Shown: positions 17,936-25,014 of the stretch, piece by piece
How the letters are laid out: each line of letters begins with the position of its first letter
Position numbering within the stretch: position 1 is the stretch's first letter
DNA from: Bodo saltans
Taxonomy: Eukaryota; Euglenozoa; Kinetoplastea; Eubodonida; Bodonidae
Assembly: GCA_001460835.1 (NCBI GenBank)
Contig: CYKH01001518.1
Span: 11,647 to 46,360 of the forward strand
Direction of reading: 5' to 3'
Length of the DNA: 34,714 bases
Position numbers and translations under genes: made by a program
Notes under the pieces: generated by a model
What the model saw: the letters and a program-made list of their open reading frames with translations, nothing else
The model's database searches: none
What the model was told of the DNA's origin: nothing

Positions 17936-18202
17936 ATGGCAGATGTCACGCTTCAGCTCTCTGAAAGGATGACGTTAGTGTTGCAGCAGCAGCAGTCCAT
18001 GCACACCAGGATCCCAGTACGGATTCGTAAAGCCTTATTCAGGTTGGAAAAGGACGACTTGGTGCGTATCTTAGACACCCTTAGTTTTGAGGAGAATGCT
18101 CTGCAAGCGATCCTGCACCGCTTCCCGCCGCCGCAAGACGACCCTTTTGCGACAGGATCGCCGCATTATTTGAACGCAGATGAGGCAGGCGCGCAACAGT
18201 GA
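17936..18202 (+). CDS. Small hypothetical protein, probably 3' half of the 17704 gene
   Basis: 88 residues, helical: VTLQLSERMTLVLQQQQSM, then IRKALFRLEKDDLVRIL and an acidic, Pro-rich end. It begins one base after the upstream stop. No room exists for a splice acceptor and 5' UTR of its own, so it is either a continuation through a frameshift or the second cistron of a dicistronic mRNA. I do not recognise a family. Confidence 0.6.
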   Translation: MADVTLQLSERMTLVLQQQQSMHTRIPVRIRKALFRLEKDDLVRILDTLSFEENALQAILHRFPPPQDDPFATGSPHYLNADEAGAQQ

Positions 18203-18349
18203 TCACCACTAACATTTTCACTGGGAGACTGAGAGCGAGAGAGGAAGGAGGAATTGGCCCTCTGATGACTCCTGTGTACATTACTCAATATCTTTGAATG
18301 GCGCGTTTGGTGAGAAATGCGGAAAACAGGAAAATGCTTGGTGGACTTA

Positions 18350-18378
18350 GTCTGTTGTTTCTTTTTGTTGTTGCGTAG
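18350..18378 (+). promoter_or_regulatory. Predicted trans-splice acceptor for the 18458 gene
   Basis: Tract CTGTTGTTTCTTTTTGTTG followed by TTGCGTAG with AG at 18377-18378. It supports starting at 18458 rather than the upstream in-frame ATG at 18317. Confidence 0.45.
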
Positions 18379-18457
18379 CGTATCACACAGCAAAGAGCAT
18401 TTTACAGTGGGACAACGAGATTTTGTCGCTTCGAAGAGTGTGACCTCAAGGATACAG

Positions 18458-18931
18458 ATGTCGCTGATGACTATCGTGGTCTGTGTGTCAATCGTTGCTA
18501 TCGCGCTTTGGGTACTGTTTGCCCATCGGCGGCGGTACGGATCTGCCCGTGGTGGTGCAGCGCTTGGAATAGCAGCAAGTGAGTCCAGTTCTTACAACAA
18601 TGGAAGCATAGAAGACGGCAACGGCGGCGTCAACAACGAATGCCTCTGTCGGAAATGTGGCGCTGCTGCGCTGGCTAGTGTCGCGGTGAGCGAGCAATCA
18701 GGGTGGTCAGGTGCCTTTGCAGAAGCTACCCTGCGTCGCAAGCGAATGTGGATGGCGCAGCGTGGCGAAGAATTTCTGAGGAATGTGATGTTTGGGAGGC
18801 GCAGCGCAGGGCTCGGTGCAGCGTGGCGAAGAATTTCTGAGGAATGTGATGTTTGGGAGGCGCAGCGCCGGGCTCGGGTCGCTACCTGGAGCACGATGTC
18901 GTCAGTGTCACAACCGTTTGTCCTTCGCTGA
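18458..18931 (+). CDS. Small single-TM protein, 5' part (frame disrupted by 61-bp duplication)
   Basis: Starts MSLMTIVVCVSIVAIALWVLF, a signal-anchor helix, then HRRR, so the rest is probably cytoplasmic or luminal depending on topology. A C-x-C-x-x-C cluster (ECLCRKCG) lies near residue 65. The last ~38 codons are out of the true frame because 18757-18817 is duplicated. Removing one copy joins this part to 18819-19163 as a 214-residue protein, in which a second pair of cysteines (RCRQC) appears. The two clusters could form a zinc-binding ribbon; this is inference. Function unknown. Confidence 0.6.
   Translation: MSLMTIVVCVSIVAIALWVLFAHRRRYGSARGGAALGIAASESSSYNNGSIEDGNGGVNNECLCRKCGAAALASVAVSEQSGWSGAFAEATLRRKRMWMAQRGEEFLRNVMFGRRSAGLGAAWRRISEECDVWEAQRRARVATWSTMSSVSQPFVLR
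18757..18878 (+). repeat. 61-bp tandem duplication
   Basis: 18757-18817 and 18818-18878 differ at one visible base (GCGCAGG versus GCGCCGG). The length is not a multiple of three, so it breaks the frame. There is no homopolymer spacer. Confidence 0.9.
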
Positions 18932-19163
18932 CCATCCATCCCCATCCCCACCCGTCACAAAGAAATTGAAGGTTGATCAGGGCAACTCCCACCACACCAT
19001 CTCCGCAACTCCACAGGACGAGCTTCAGTTTGCTCTAGACTTAGCGGATGCATTGGTAGAGACCCAACAGATTGGTGGAGACCCAACAGCACAAAGCGTC
19101 GCTGCAGCGTCACACCACCGCTTACAGCGGACCGAAGCAAGCGAAGGATTAGCCGAAATGTGA
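18819..19163 (+). CDS. Small single-TM protein, 3' part
   Basis: Continuation of the 18458 gene in the shifted frame: QRGEEFLRNVMFGRRSAGLG, then CRQCHNRLSF, a Pro-rich basic segment with VTKKLKVD (possible nuclear-type basic patch, weak), and an acidic helix (ELQFALDLADALVETQQ). Stop at 19161-19163. It has a short internal imperfect repeat (GAGACCCAACAG twice near 19060-19090), in frame. Confidence 0.55.
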   Translation, partial: QRGEEFLRNVMFGRRSAGLGSLPGARCRQCHNRLSFADHPSPSPPVTKKLKVDQGNSHHTISATPQDELQFALDLADALVETQQIGGDPTAQSVAAASHHRLQRTEASEGLAEM

Positions 19164-19172
19164 ACAGTGTAA

Positions 19173-19248
19173 GTTTTTTTCACCACCCGATGATGGTCAA
19201 AGAGAGGGTACGTTTTTTTCACCACCCGATGATGCTCAAAGAGAGGAA
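19173..19248 (+). repeat. 37-bp tandem repeat with 7-T runs
   Basis: 19173-19209 and 19212-19248 (offset 39) both read GTTTTTTTCACCACCCGATG and continue ATG(G/C)TCAAAGAGAGG, with one difference. It is intergenic, downstream of the 19163 stop, and may affect polypyrimidine/splice signals for the CLC gene. Confidence 0.85.
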
Positions 19249-19402
19249 AGTTCCGCCTGCTCCATATGAGGCGGAAACAAGTTGGCTAGAGATCTTTTTA
19301 TTTTCTTTTGTTGCTGTTTATTGTCTTTCCTTCGTCTCGCACTGGCTGAATGCGTGACTCAGTCTCGCACTACCATCTGTATTGTGTTGTCTTTTTTGTT
19401 GC

Positions 19403-20524
19403 ATGCGCTCGATAGAACAGGCACAGATGCCGCCAGATCACACACTCATTGATTGGCTGGGGACAGAGGGTGCAGCGTCACGGTCTGGCGTGACGCATCG
19501 CAGCGCACCCAGTCGACGCCGCTCCTCTCAGCACCACAACAGCAGCGACGACTCAGATCGCCTCTTGCTGGTGATGGGCGGGATTGTCTCGTACGCGTTT
19601 GAAGCGATCCAACCGTGGCTGGCGGCAGTGGCCGTGGGAGTGGCTTGTGGCCTTGTGGCCTCCTCGACTGAGGTCGTGACGCACTGGCTGACAGATCTGA
19701 AGCTTGGGTTTTGCAGTGCTAATATTTGGGCCTCGAAGTTTCTATGTTGCCTCCATGACCCCCGCACTAGCAACGGGGGCGATGCGGGTGAGGGGTGCGC
19801 GGCGTTTGTGTACTGGGCGGAGTGGTGGGGGACATCATCCTCCTGGTCCGCACTGGTCTCAGAGATGGGGATCTATATTATCCTCACTGTGTCATTTGCC
19901 GTGCTCGCCTCGTGGCTGTGCCGAGAGTATGCCCCGTGTGCATCTGGCAGCGGCATCATTGAAATCAAAACCATTTTAGGAGGCATCCGCATGAATGAAT
20001 ATGTCACGGGTCGTGTGCTGTTCATCAAATGTATAGGACTGTGTGCATCGGTCGGTAGTGGAATGAGTTTAGGCAAGGAGGGGCCTTTTGTGCACCTAGG
20101 CACTTGCATTGGTGCCAACGTTGGAAAATTGTTCCCCAAGTACCGTCGCGACGAGGGCGCCAGTCGTGAGTTGATGAGTGCTGCCGCTGCTGCCGGCGTT
20201 GCTGTCGCATTCGGCTCGCCTATCGGGGGCGTATTGTTCTCCCTAGAGGAGGTGTCCTATTTCTTCCCTCATCGGACGATGATTCAAGCCCTTGTCGCTG
20301 CGGTGGTATCCACGCTCGTTATGAAAGGTCTCGATGCCACCCACACAGGCAGGGCCGTGTTATTCTCCATTAGCTATCATCATGAATTCGACGAGGGCGC
20401 CAGTCGTGAGTTGATGAGTGCTGCCGCTGCTGCCGGCGTTGCTGTCGCATTCGGCTCGCCTATCGGGGGCGTATTGTTCTCCCTAGAGGAGGTGTCCTAT
20501 TTCTTCCCTCATCGGACCTACTAA
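19403..20524 (+). CDS. CLC-family chloride/proton exchanger, N-terminal part
   Basis: Voltage-gated-chloride-channel family membrane protein. The ATG at 19403 follows T-rich tracts; an ATG at 19427 is an alternative. An N-terminal cytoplasmic Ser/His-rich region is followed by TM helices. Signature motifs are GSGIIEIK (182-189, chloride-coordinating GSGIPE type), GKEGPFVHL with gating Glu226 (GKxGP motif), and GSPIGGVLFSLEEVSYFF with Glu283. Gating and internal glutamates 57 residues apart match the exchanger pair of CLC-5, so this is probably an endomembrane 2Cl-/H+ antiporter rather than a channel. Coding is genuine to 20388 or so. Then 129 bp are repeated and the sequence turns into a parallel complement, giving a false stop at 20522-20524. 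Collapsed with the following pieces the protein is 827 residues, normal for eukaryotic CLCs. Confidence 0.92.
   Translation: MRSIEQAQMPPDHTLIDWLGTEGAASRSGVTHRSAPSRRRSSQHHNSSDDSDRLLLVMGGIVSYAFEAIQPWLAAVAVGVACGLVASSTEVVTHWLTDLKLGFCSANIWASKFLCCLHDPRTSNGGDAGEGCAAFVYWAEWWGTSSSWSALVSEMGIYIILTVSFAVLASWLCREYAPCASGSGIIEIKTILGGIRMNEYVTGRVLFIKCIGLCASVGSGMSLGKEGPFVHLGTCIGANVGKLFPKYRRDEGASRELMSAAAAAGVAVAFGSPIGGVLFSLEEVSYFFPHRTMIQALVAAVVSTLVMKGLDATHTGRAVLFSISYHHEFDEGASRELMSAAAAAGVAVAFGSPIGGVLFSLEEVSYFFPHRTY
20149..20517 (+). repeat. 129-bp direct duplication in CLC gene
   Basis: 20149-20277 and 20389-20517 (offset 240) are identical as far as I can see. The first copy continues 111 bases further in the normal sense. 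The second continues into the complemented block. Confidence 0.93.
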
Positions 20525-20801
20525 GTTCGGGAACAGCGACGCCACCATAGGTGCGAGCAGTACTTTCCGGAGCTACGGTGGGTGTGTCCATCCCGGCACA
20601 ATAAGAGGTAATCGATAGTAGTACTTAAGGTAACCAAGCTCAACGGACACAAGCAAGAATAACCTTAAGAACCGCCGTAATAGCCTCGCTGTCACACGTT
20701 CACCATGCGACGCACCTGCTCCTAGGCTTACGCGCGGAGACAGGAGTTCGCAGTGGGTCAGTCTCTCCATAAACGGCACCGCCAGTAGTGACCATAAGAG
20801 T
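20518..20801. other. Parallel-complement block (complement without reversal) of CLC coding sequence
   Basis: 20518-20629 is the base-by-base complement, in the same left-to-right order, of 20278-20389, with 3 mismatches in 112. For example CTACTAAGTTCGGG stands under GATGATTCAAGCCC. Complementing the rest to about 20801 gives an open frame with CLC character: HWFELPVFVLIGILGGIIGA, then KWYAAWTRIRMRA and RHPVREVFAVAVITGIL. It joins in frame to FIIPVMRGGML at 20804. This is not an inverted repeat; it has no biological route I know of and is most likely an assembly error. The right boundary could be off by a few bases. Confidence 0.93.
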
Positions 20802-20812
20802 ATTTCATCATT

Positions 20813-20922
20813 CCAGTGATGCGAGGGGGCATGCTCGGCACGCTGGTGGATCTGTTCGATGACTGCTCCAGTGATGCGAGGGGGCATGCTCGGCACGCTG
20901 GTGGATCTGTTCGATGACTGCT
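20813..20922 (+). repeat. 55-bp tandem duplication at right edge of complemented block
   Basis: 20813-20867 and 20868-20922 are identical (CCAGTGATGCGAGGGGGCAT...). The length shifts the frame by one, so only the second copy is in frame with the rest of the CLC gene. Confidence 0.93.
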
Positions 20923-22181
20923 CCCACGGCAACGCGAACGGCTTCCTTTGCATCGAAGATGAGTCTCCGATTGTACTGCAACTACTTCTTGCGGTGCTTC
21001 TGAGAATGATCATGACTGTGTTGACCACAAGTTGCGCTCTGCCCGCTGGTGTCTTTGTGCCGTCGCTGTTCATTGGGGGGTGTTTAGGCCGAGCGGTTGG
21101 CATCTGGACTCGTGCGATCGTAGTTCAGAACCACGCCACCTCTGATTGGTTTCACGCCAGTTGCGGGGCAGACCCCTCCTCGTGCGTTGTGCCTGGAGTG
21201 TACGCAATTGTCGGCGCCGCAGCCGTACTAGGCGGTGTGACGCATATGACCATGAGCCTCGTCGTGATTATGTTCGAGCTGACAGGTGGGCTTGAGTACA
21301 TTGTGCCGTGCATGCTCGTCGTCATTACCAGCAGATGGGTGTGCGATGTTCTCGGCGTGCCATCCATCTACGACATCCAGCTGGACTTCAAGGAGTACCC
21401 CTACTTGAATATTAAAGCAGAGGTCTCCTGGGACATTACCGTGAGGGATTTCTTACGATATCGCGAAAAGCGCCTTCAGCGCAGCTTGTTGCGCGCCGCA
21501 GCTGTGCCTCTGTCCACAGTAACGGCGCCTCCTGTGCAGTTATCATCGCAGCAGCAGCTTTCCCATTTATCGTCGCATCATGTGATTGTATTTTGGGATG
21601 GAATGACAATAGGTGCCCTTGAGCACATCCTCGCTAGCTATCCACACCGGTGGTTCCCTGTGGTGTCGTCCCTTACTACATACCTCTTTGTCGGAAGCGT
21701 GAGTCGCGAGAAGGCCGAAAAGGTTCTGAGCAAGGAGCACGCGGCAGGAGACGCTGCCACCGCCAGGCAGAACATTCAGCTCTACTTCACCACATCCATT
21801 GCATCGGCCGCTGCAAGGACCGCTGCTGTGACGGTAGCAGTGAGCTCACCGCGTGAGCAGAAGCGGGGTGCCGACGCTGGCGTTGCGTCACCTCCTATCG
21901 GGCGTTCGCCTCCCGCGCACATTCAGCAGCGCCTCGCCGATGTGCGAGACTGGTCGGGACTTGTGCACCACTGCGCTGTTCAAGCATCCCCAGACATGGC
22001 CGTCAACGGTGTGCTTATTGTCTTCCGCGCTCTTGGCAACCAACACGTTGTCGTTGTGGACGGCGGCAGGCTCGTCGACATGATCACAAGGGGCGATATG
22101 ATCACCTTCCTGCGTACCGCACGAGCAGATGAGGGGGCAAGGGGGAGCTTGAAGCGATGGATCCGGCATCGTGGAGGTTAG
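20859..22181 (+). CDS. CLC-family chloride/proton exchanger, C-terminal part with CBS domains
   Basis: Continuation of the 19403 gene; the ATG at 20859 is incidental, since the true frame enters from upstream. It contains PVMRGGMLGTLVDLFDDC, helix N motif LPAGVFVPSLFIGGCLGRAVG (GxFxP), GAAAVLGGVTHMTMSLVVIM and FELTGGLEYIVPCML, completing the transport core. A cytoplasmic pair of CBS-like segments follows: HVIVFWDGMTIGALEHIL... to ...VGSVSREKAEKVL, and DMAVNGVLIVFRALG... to ...LVDMITRGDMITFL. CBS pairs in CLCs bind adenine nucleotides and regulate gating. Collapsing the 129-bp and 55-bp repeats and complementing 20518-20801 gives 2,484 bases, a whole number of codons. Confidence 0.92.
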   Translation: MTAPVMRGGMLGTLVDLFDDCSHGNANGFLCIEDESPIVLQLLLAVLLRMIMTVLTTSCALPAGVFVPSLFIGGCLGRAVGIWTRAIVVQNHATSDWFHASCGADPSSCVVPGVYAIVGAAAVLGGVTHMTMSLVVIMFELTGGLEYIVPCMLVVITSRWVCDVLGVPSIYDIQLDFKEYPYLNIKAEVSWDITVRDFLRYREKRLQRSLLRAAAVPLSTVTAPPVQLSSQQQLSHLSSHHVIVFWDGMTIGALEHILASYPHRWFPVVSSLTTYLFVGSVSREKAEKVLSKEHAAGDAATARQNIQLYFTTSIASAAARTAAVTVAVSSPREQKRGADAGVASPPIGRSPPAHIQQRLADVRDWSGLVHHCAVQASPDMAVNGVLIVFRALGNQHVVVVDGGRLVDMITRGDMITFLRTARADEGARGSLKRWIRHRGG

Positions 22182-22304
22182 GTGCTGGTGTGCGTGTTTC
22201 TGCTTGATAGATTGCAGTTTGTTTCGTTGTTCTGCCGCGATCAAGAGGGAGGTTTTCTCGTTGTACGTGTTGCTGCGATTTTTTAACCATCTCACGACCT
22301 GCTA

Positions 22305-22344
22305 ACTTTTTTGTTTTCTATCTGTGCACTGCGGTCATCGCAAG
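22305..22344 (+). promoter_or_regulatory. Predicted trans-splice acceptor for the giant receptor-like gene
   Basis: Tract ACTTTTTTGTTTTCTATCTG, then GTGCACTGCGGTCATCGCAAG, with AG at 22343-22344. The first in-frame ATG afterwards is 22471. Confidence 0.4.
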
Positions 22345-22470
22345 GAGTGAACATCTTTGAAAACAAAAGATTTCGCCGAAAAGCAAAGTAGAAGAGAAAG
22401 ACAAGTGAAGCATTTGCAAAAGCAGAACCTCAATAAAATAGAAAAACACGAAAGTCAACAATCATCGAAA

Positions 22471-23334
22471 ATGAATGCCGCTAAGTTGCCCTATGAATCA
22501 GGTGCAGCTACAACAAGCACTGTGAATCACCATGGTGCTGCGTTCGCTTATCGTGTAGCAACATTGGTAAGTGTATTATGTTTGAGCGCGCTGCCTGCTG
22601 GCGGAGTGCATGCAATCAGCGTGTCTGAGGTTGGGCTCCCCACTGCATTGTGGGAGACCGTTGTCGTACCAGGGGGGAAGCCAACATATGGTCTTCGTCA
22701 CGCACTCTACACTGGGTCAGCAGTGCCCCAATATTTGATCTTGGAGCACTTGTACGACGCGAACACGACAGCTCCACCAAATATGCAAGTTCAGGCTCGA
22801 GTCACCTCGATGGAAGGGTTTGTATCGTATAACGGGTTGTTTGTTGCGCCTCAGCCATGCACAAATATTTCCATCGTTCGTAACAACGCATTGGTCAGCG
22901 TTCCCGTGGCGGATGTTACCTCCACTGACTTCGCCACCGTTGCTGGCGCGTTGGTCACGTGCAACTGGGGAGGCTTCCCCACGGTGAATTATTTTCCTAG
23001 CGTGCCCCCCTCTGTTTCGATGATAGTCTACCCCCCGTACGTGTTCGACGCCACGGACTACTACGACGTCCTCGTGTGGACTGCGAGCCTTAACACCACC
23101 GTGTGGAACTCAGTGCGCACCTACAACATGCCCGCAGATTGGACCGAAAGCTGGAGCACATTATGGGCAGTGGTTGCGGATATGGAAAGTACAGATTATC
23201 AACAAGTAGCCTTCGCAAACATTAATATCTTGCACAATGCCACCTCAAGTGCCACAGATTTGTATTGGCTAGCCACCCTGCAGCAAAAGACTGGAAAAAA
23301 AAAACAGCTTCTCCACAGTGGATTATTTTCCTAG
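22471..23334 (+). CDS. Giant receptor-like membrane protein, segment 1 (signal peptide, N-terminal ectodomain)
   Basis: ATG at 22471. An extended N-region precedes a hydrophobic signal sequence (VATLVSVLCLSALPAGGVHA, likely cleavage before ISVSEV). The ectodomain has N-glycosylation sites and paired aromatic/Val strands. True coding ends near 23294, where ten As follow and 22972-23294 restarts at 23306 one frame over; the last codons to the stop at 23334 are spurious. Collapsing the four overlaps in 22471-32784 (334, 244, 56 and 299 bases) gives one continuous frame of about 3,126 codons interrupted only by a TAG at 30412. This and the next five entries are therefore pieces of one gene. I do not recognise the complete architecture. 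Confidence 0.85.
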   Translation: MNAAKLPYESGAATTSTVNHHGAAFAYRVATLVSVLCLSALPAGGVHAISVSEVGLPTALWETVVVPGGKPTYGLRHALYTGSAVPQYLILEHLYDANTTAPPNMQVQARVTSMEGFVSYNGLFVAPQPCTNISIVRNNALVSVPVADVTSTDFATVAGALVTCNWGGFPTVNYFPSVPPSVSMIVYPPYVFDATDYYDVLVWTASLNTTVWNSVRTYNMPADWTESWSTLWAVVADMESTDYQQVAFANINILHNATSSATDLYWLATLQQKTGKKKQLLHSGLFS

Positions 23335-23628
23335 CGTTCCCCCCTCTGTTATGATGATAGTCTACCCCCCATATGTGTTCGACGCCACGGACTACTACGA
23401 TGTCCTCGTGTGGACTGCGAGCCTTGACACCACCGTGTGGAACTCAGTGCGCACTTACAACATGCCCGCAGATTGGACTGTCAGCTCGAGCACATTATGG
23501 GCAGTGGTTGCGGACATGGAAAGTACTGACTATCAACAAGTAGCCTTCGCAAACATTAATATCCTGCACAATACCACCTCAAGTGACACAGATTTGTATT
23601 GGCTAGCCACCCTGCAGCAAAAGACTGG
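22972..23628 (+). repeat. 323-bp duplication behind 10-A spacer
   Basis: 22972-23294 recurs at 23306-23628 (offset 334), with As at 23295-23304. The copies differ at a few percent of bases and about six residues (for example SLNTT/SLDTT, TESWS/TVSSS). Confidence 0.9.
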
Positions 23629-24982
23629 GTACGATGCCGGTGCGAGCATCACCCTCTCCAGCGTCACAGCACCAGACCTCACCACCATCGCCTCGTCCAT
23701 GTGCGTGGTCGGCAACATGGAGGCAGCATACTTCATGGAGCGAATCCCAGCAGGGGACGCCATCACAGGTGCCATTGTTGGGCTCACCTCCCCTCCTGCA
23801 CCTGGTTGTGTCGAGGGTGTGAAGTACGCCGCACCCACGATGATGCAGATGTGCGACAACGACCCGATGTGCGTCGGTTTCTACACCACCGCACGCACGC
23901 TGACGGAAGAGTCAGGTCGCTGCTTTTTGTATCGGCGTGCGCTGAACAACTCTCAGGGAGTTATATCACCGGATATTGACATCACTCGTCTTGCCCACTG
24001 GAAGCGTCAATTGAATTTCTCCGACGGTAACGTTGGATGCCAAGTGAACATTGCCGATCCTTTGGATTTGACGATTCAAGTCAACGCTCCGAACGTTGAA
24101 GTTGCAGTCCTCGTGAACGAACAACTACAATTGACTTGCCAGTGGGCGAGCGCTGCCCCCTGCGGGACGTACAACGCCTGCGGCACCATCCAGGGCCTTC
24201 AGGCGGGGTGGACAGTGCGCGTCGTTCCAACTAGGGTCAACACGCTTGACAACACATGCCCCGAGGCCGACCTGCGAGTTCTCTTTCGAGCCTCGCCCTC
24301 CACCAGCGTCGGCAGTGTCAATCCGAACACCCCTGCCAACGGTGCAGCTATCACTCAGCTCAAAGCGACAGCGGCGTCGGACCTCAGCAGCATGACCCTC
24401 TACAGGGACGTGGTGGTGTATTCGAACATGTCGCACGTGTACCTGTACGTATTGCGTGCCACCAACATGAAAGTCTACGTGCAGCAAAGCAGTTTTGCAT
24501 CCATGTCGAGCACGTATGCATTTTTTGTGGAGGGTGGCTCCAACATTGCCTTCTGTGGTGGCGGGGCGCCCTACGGCTTCAATGGGACAACTGGCTTAAC
24601 GAACCGATGCGACGTGTGGGCGTCTTGTCCCGGCCCCCTGTTGCAGTCTGGCGAGTACACAGGGTCGTTAAGAATGTTCTTCGCGTGGGATCAAATTCTC
24701 GCCGTCTCTCAAAATGCGACGTGGTGCAATGATCGTAACCTCGTCGCTGACCCTACCCCATCGATCACGAAAAAAAAAAAATTCCAACATCGCCTTCTGT
24801 GGTGGCGGGGCGCCTTACGGCTTCAATGGGACAACTGGATTAACGAACCGATGCGATGTGTGGGCCCCATGTCCGGGCCCCCTGTTGCAGTCTGGCGAGT
24901 ACACTGGGTCGTTACGAATGTTCTTCGCGTGGGATCAAATTCTTGCCGTCTCTCAAAATGCGACGTGGTGCAACGATCGTAA
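23318..24982 (+). CDS. Giant receptor-like membrane protein, segment 2 (PAN/apple-like region)
   Basis: It opens in the second copy of the duplicated block; genuine coding starts at about 23306. A cysteine-rich segment at 23807-23945 (GCVEGVKYAAPTMMQMC, DNDPMCVGFYTT, GRCFLYRRAL) has the C-x(n)-C-x(5)-C..C spacing and 'CFLY' ending of PAN/apple modules, which bind protein or carbohydrate. The downstream part is beta-rich with Cys pairs (LTCQWASAAPCGTYNACG) and N-glycosylation sites. Genuine coding ends near 24769 at a run of twelve As. The final ~70 codons are an out-of-frame reading of a second duplicated block. Confidence 0.8.
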   Translation: MDYFPSVPPSVMMIVYPPYVFDATDYYDVLVWTASLDTTVWNSVRTYNMPADWTVSSSTLWAVVADMESTDYQQVAFANINILHNTTSSDTDLYWLATLQQKTGYDAGASITLSSVTAPDLTTIASSMCVVGNMEAAYFMERIPAGDAITGAIVGLTSPPAPGCVEGVKYAAPTMMQMCDNDPMCVGFYTTARTLTEESGRCFLYRRALNNSQGVISPDIDITRLAHWKRQLNFSDGNVGCQVNIADPLDLTIQVNAPNVEVAVLVNEQLQLTCQWASAAPCGTYNACGTIQGLQAGWTVRVVPTRVNTLDNTCPEADLRVLFRASPSTSVGSVNPNTPANGAAITQLKATAASDLSSMTLYRDVVVYSNMSHVYLYVLRATNMKVYVQQSSFASMSSTYAFFVEGGSNIAFCGGGAPYGFNGTTGLTNRCDVWASCPGPLLQSGEYTGSLRMFFAWDQILAVSQNATWCNDRNLVADPTPSITKKKKFQHRLLWWRGALRLQWDNWINEPMRCVGPMSGPPVAVWRVHWVVTNVLRVGSNSCRLSKCDVVQRS

Positions 24983-25014
24983 CCTCGTCGCTGACCCTAC
25001 CCCATCGATCACGA
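24539..25014 (+). repeat. ~232-bp duplication behind A-run
   Basis: 24539-24770 recurs at 24783-25014 (offset 244). The intervening As are at 24770-24781. Several synonymous differences and one two-residue change (WASCPG/WAPCPG) separate the copies. Confidence 0.9.

Noticed and set aside
18317-18457. Start of the small TM protein at ATG 18317
   Set aside because: A good splice acceptor at 18377-18378 lies downstream of it, which would leave only the 18458 ATG in the mRNA.
20149-20922. A hairpin, inverted repeat or antisense gene in the CLC region
   Set aside because: The matching block is complementary in the same direction; its reverse complement does not align with the sense copy, so no hairpin can form and no antisense CDS exists there.
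22972-23628. Genuine protein repeat in the giant receptor
   Set aside because: The offset (334) is not a multiple of three and the first copy ends in a false stop, so it cannot be a translated repeat.
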